A model generated the notes under the pieces. That model did not search any database. It was not told where the DNA came from and saw only the letters and a program-made list of their open reading frames with translations. A DNA stretch of 29,738 bases from a virus. A program made the translations under genes and the position numbers. Below, in pieces: positions 29,498 to 29,738 of the stretch (its first letter is position 1; every line of letters starts with the position of its first letter). The DNA lies in IMG/VR virus record IMGVR_UViG_3300023245_000074, positions 1 through 29,738 of that record, one strand, 5' to 3'.

Positions 29498-29530
29498 AGT
29501 ATCCTACAACATATAGGATACTATTGTCAA
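29498..29530 (-). promoter_or_regulatory. Promoter containing a perfect inverted repeat
   Basis: AGTATCCTA (29498-29506) and TAGGATACT (29514-29522) are perfect nine-base arms around seven bases. On the minus strand TTGACA (29530-29525) lies beside them, and TAGGAT at 29506-29501 (18-base spacer) is a possible -10. A protein bound to the repeat would cover the spacer and -10, so this is a likely repressor-controlled promoter. Confidence 0.6.
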
Positions 29531-29546
29531 CTAACTTTATACGTGT

Positions 29547-29572
29547 GCTTGAAGCTTGGAGCTTGCTGCTTG
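29547..29572 (-). repeat. Heptad array 6 (4 units)
   Basis: GCTTG at 29547, 29554, 29561 and 29568. It joins directly to the first base of the three-way-junction RNA candidate 2 and lies upstream of the promoter at 29530. Confidence 0.75.
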
Positions 29573-29655
29573 AGTCTAGCGGCCCGGCGGGCTATGTCTC
29601 CATAACCTAGATAAAACTATGGATAGTTTAAAGATAACACCGGGCCACTAGATTC
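29572..29655 (-). ncRNA. Three-way-junction RNA candidate 2
   Basis: On the minus strand the 16-base arms GAATCTAGTGGCCCGG (29655-29640) and CCGGGCCGCTAGACTC (29587-29572) pair with one mismatch and one wobble. They enclose AAACTA/TAGTTT (loop TCCA) and the seven-base-pair stem GGTTATG/CATAGCC capped by GAGA, a GNRA loop. The order of parts is the same as in candidate 1, including the GCCCGG/CCGGGC core and the adjacent heptad array. It is strongly GC-rich in its outer stem against an AT-rich background. Confidence 0.6.
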
Positions 29656-29657
29656 AA

Positions 29658-29711
29658 TTACTTATTTTTTTGTTGTAGCTTATACAACTTACGGTCGTAA
29701 TATCTTTCCAT
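29658..29711 (-). CDS. Candidate 17-residue peptide
   Basis: A short frame MERYYDRKLYKLQQKNK begins at the ATG at 29711. It has no clear ribosome-binding sequence. It lies just upstream of the RNA candidate on the minus strand. Evidence is weak; the rest of 29656-29738 shows nothing else I can support. Confidence 0.2.
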   Translation of the reverse strand: MERYYDRKLYKLQQKNK

Positions 29712-29738
29712 GCATACACACAGCACGAAAGATAGGAA

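Overview
This AT-rich window looks like about 30 kb of a tailed marine phage genome, probably a short-tailed phage of SAR11-type (Pelagibacter) bacteria. The evidence is the dense, overlapping small genes, a family A DNA polymerase with an archaeo-eukaryotic-type primase, large glutamine-rich or low-complexity internal virion proteins, a collagen-like protein, a phage SpeD-family gene and several short proteins of the kind common in uncultured marine phage contigs. The host assignment is inference. The window has no large terminase, portal, capsid or integrase gene, so it is only part of a genome.

Layout: positions 1-1284 carry two glycosyltransferases, the first cut by the window edge. Positions 1364-8896 are a virion block of four probable internal or structural proteins, including one of 1381 residues, plus a collagen-like protein. 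Positions 8896-9904 hold small proteins, two with a single membrane segment, around a SpeD-family pyruvoyl decarboxylase. A SNF2-type helicase lies alone on the minus strand (9901-11334). It is separated from the plus-strand replication block by two overlapping, oppositely directed promoters. The replication block (11389-18934) holds a Gam/Gp157-like coiled-coil protein, an SSB-like protein, an AEP primase, a UvrD-like helicase, a DUF3310 protein and PolA. An M15 peptidase endolysin and many tiny genes follow, including a ribbon-helix-helix regulator and several zinc-ribbon proteins. Positions 21115-24747 hold an 803-residue Mrr-type restriction-like protein, an HNH endonuclease and a RecB-family exonuclease. 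The small terminase subunit (25541-26164) is again on the minus strand behind a second pair of face-to-face promoters, followed by a VRR-NUC nuclease on the plus strand. The right end (27195-29738) is a minus-strand cluster of small genes led by a GP88-family protein.

The most unusual content is a seven-base repeat system. On the sense strand of nearby genes the unit reads C-A/G-A-G-C plus two variable bases. Thirty-five units form an array at 26844-27114. Five shorter arrays lie at the 3' ends of right-end minus-strand transcription units, where they add repeat-derived tails to proteins. Short runs with the same seven-base spacing are embedded in several plus-strand genes, on the plus strand. 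Two GC-rich, three-way-junction RNA candidates with GNRA-capped stems (27117-27173 and 29572-29655) lie directly against arrays and share one layout. The other leading candidates are the Mrr-like protein with a large unassigned N-terminal part, an intergenic RNA with competing pairings at 24769-24880, and repeated divergent promoters predicted to give leaderless mRNAs.
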